Assembly: GCA_025965635.1 (NCBI GenBank) | Contig: JAOPWO010000072.1 | Location: 1-5,241, forward strand | DNA from: Modestobacter sp. | GTDB lineage: Bacteria > Actinomycetota > Actinomycetes > Mycobacteriales > Geodermatophilaceae | DNA length: 5,241 nt | Direction of reading: 5' to 3' | In this document: in pieces, positions 4,238 to 5,241 of the stretch | Position numbering within the stretch: the first letter of the stretch is position 1 | Layout of the letters: each line of letters begins with the position of its first letter | Made by a program: the position numbers and the translations under genes | The notes under the pieces: model-generated | The model's input: the letters and a program-made list of their open reading frames with translations, nothing else | Told to the model about the DNA's origin: nothing | The model's database searches: none

Positions 4238-5241
4238 ATGTCTGACTTCGCACGCCTCCGTCTCGGTGTCCTGGGCAAGCTCGTCGCGATGATCGTCACC
4301 GCGGGCGTCCTGGTCGCCGCGCTGCTGTTCCCCTGGATCGGCGGCACGGGCCTCGTGGCCCGCAACTCGGCCTCGCTGCTCGACGCCCTGCCGGTCGAGC
4401 TGACCGACGAGACGCCGAACGGCAACACCACGGTGCTCGCGGCGGACGGGTCGGTGATCACCCAGTTCTACGTGAACAACCGGACGCCGGTGACCCCGGA
4501 CGAGATCTCGCCGATCATGAAGCAGGCCATCGTCGACATCGAGGACTCCCGCTTCTACGAGCACAACGGTGTCGACGTGCAGGGCACCTTCCGGGCCCTG
4601 GTCACCAACGTGACGTCCGGCTCCGTCCGGGAGGGCGGGTCGACGATCACCCAGCAGCTCGTCAAGCAGACCCTGCTGCAGACGGCCACGAGCGCCGCGG
4701 AGCGCAATGCGGCCATCGAGCAGAACGGCGTCCAGGGCCTGTCCCGCAAGCTCAAGGAGGCCCGGCTGGCGCTCGCCCTCGAGGAGAAGTACTCAAAGGA
4801 CCAGATCCTCACCCGGTACCTGAACATCGTGTACTTCGGCGAAGGTGCCTACGGCATCGAGGCGGCCGCGCAGCGCTACTTCAGCGTGAGCGCCGCGGCC
4901 CTCAAGCTGCCGCAGGCCGCGATGCTCGCCGGGCTGGTGCAGAGCCCCTCCGGTGACGACCCCCTCGCCCACCCGGAGAACGCGGCCGCCCGGCGCAACA
5001 CGGTGCTGGACCGGATGCGCAGCCTCGGGCACATCACGGCGAAGGAGGTCGCCGCCATCGCGCCCAAGCCGGTCGCCGTCAAGCCCGGGGGGTCCCCGCC
5101 CAACGGGTGCATCGACGCGACCATCGGCGGTTTCTTCTGCGGCTACCTGCACCAGTACCTGGTGAACACGCTGCACCTCACGCAGGACCAGCTCGACAAC
5201 GGCGGCCTGACCATCAAGACGACCCTGCGCCCCGACCTGCA
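4238..5241 (+). CDS. ponA2: Class A penicillin-binding protein, PonA2-like (cut by right edge)
   Basis: The first 334 codons of a bifunctional peptidoglycan synthase are present and the frame runs off the window. Residues 1-9 are cytosolic, and about 10-35 form a single transmembrane anchor (GVLGKLVAMIVTAGVLVAALLFPWIG, here split: GVLGKLVAMIV, TAGVLVAALLFPWIG). The glycosyltransferase 51 domain follows outside the membrane. Motif 1 is EDSRFYEHNGVD (102-113, catalytic E102), motif 2 GGSTITQQLVK (133-143), motif 3 RKLKE (170-174, E174), then ILTRYLNIVYFGEGAYGIEAA (in part: LNIVYFGEGAYGIEAA). A linker with two cysteines (C291, C301) leads to GGLTIKTTLRPDL, the usual entry to the transpeptidase domain, which lies beyond the edge. 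Function (family knowledge): polymerises lipid II glycan strands and crosslinks peptides at the outer face of the membrane. The position next to the ATPase pair matches ponA2 (Rv3682) in M. tuberculosis. Whether C-terminal PASTA repeats exist cannot be seen. Confidence 0.92.
   Translation, partial: MSDFARLRLGVLGKLVAMIVTAGVLVAALLFPWIGGTGLVARNSASLLDALPVELTDETPNGNTTVLAADGSVITQFYVNNRTPVTPDEISPIMKQAIVDIEDSRFYEHNGVDVQGTFRALVTNVTSGSVREGGSTITQQLVKQTLLQTATSAAERNAAIEQNGVQGLSRKLKEARLALALEEKYSKDQILTRYLNIVYFGEGAYGIEAAAQRYFSVSAAALKLPQAAMLAGLVQSPSGDDPLAHPENAAARRNTVLDRMRSLGHITAKEVAAIAPKPVAVKPGGSPPNGCIDATIGGFFCGYLHQYLVNTLHLTQDQLDNGGLTIKTTLRPDL

Overview
The window is GC-rich DNA with strong G/C bias at third codon positions and long open reading frames on both strands. 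Its gene content (a Crp/GlxR-type regulator, a pair of Get3/ArsA-like ATPases, a PonA2-like penicillin-binding protein) points to an actinobacterium. It looks like a chromosomal housekeeping locus. A Geodermatophilaceae-like host is plausible from the style of the sequence, but that is a weak inference. I see no mobile element, CRISPR array, tRNA or rRNA.

Layout, left to right: the last 63 codons of a Crp/Fnr-family cAMP-responsive regulator (+); a 171-bp convergent gap holding two strong hairpins; a leftward operon read DUF4177 protein > RidA/YjgF-family protein > Nudt19-like Nudix hydrolase; a 63-bp divergent promoter region; a rightward pair of Get3/ArsA-like P-loop ATPases joined by an ATGA overlap; a 108-bp gap; and the first 334 codons of a class A penicillin-binding protein running off the right edge. 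The order closely follows the M. tuberculosis crp (Rv3676) to ponA2 (Rv3682) region, where the ATPases are Rv3679/Rv3680. Two genes known from that region, the metallo-beta-lactamase-fold Rv3677c and whiB4 (Rv3681c), are absent here, and a Nudix gene occupies the leftward operon.

The most notable points concern the ATPase pair. First, the second ATPase gene is interrupted by one in-frame TAG at codon 82 while the frame is otherwise intact on both sides. This is a fresh nonsense mutation or a sequence error. Second, the two ATPases show complementary losses at the Get3/ArsA active site. The first keeps the signature lysine but has Glu in place of the switch I Asp-Pro-Ala; the second keeps Asp-Pro-Ala but has Ser in place of the signature lysine. 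If they form a heterodimer, one composite site would be complete and the other degenerate. Third, all three transcription units starting in the window have a TANNNT -10-like hexamer 7-8 nt before the start codon and no clear Shine-Dalgarno, as expected for leaderless mRNAs.

Working together (inference): the ATPase pair probably acts as a cytosolic chaperone or targeting factor for membrane or hydrophobic clients, not as an arsenite pump. The leftward operon looks like metabolite and CoA housekeeping or repair. PonA2 builds peptidoglycan. The conserved neighbourhood suggests co-selection rather than one defined pathway.
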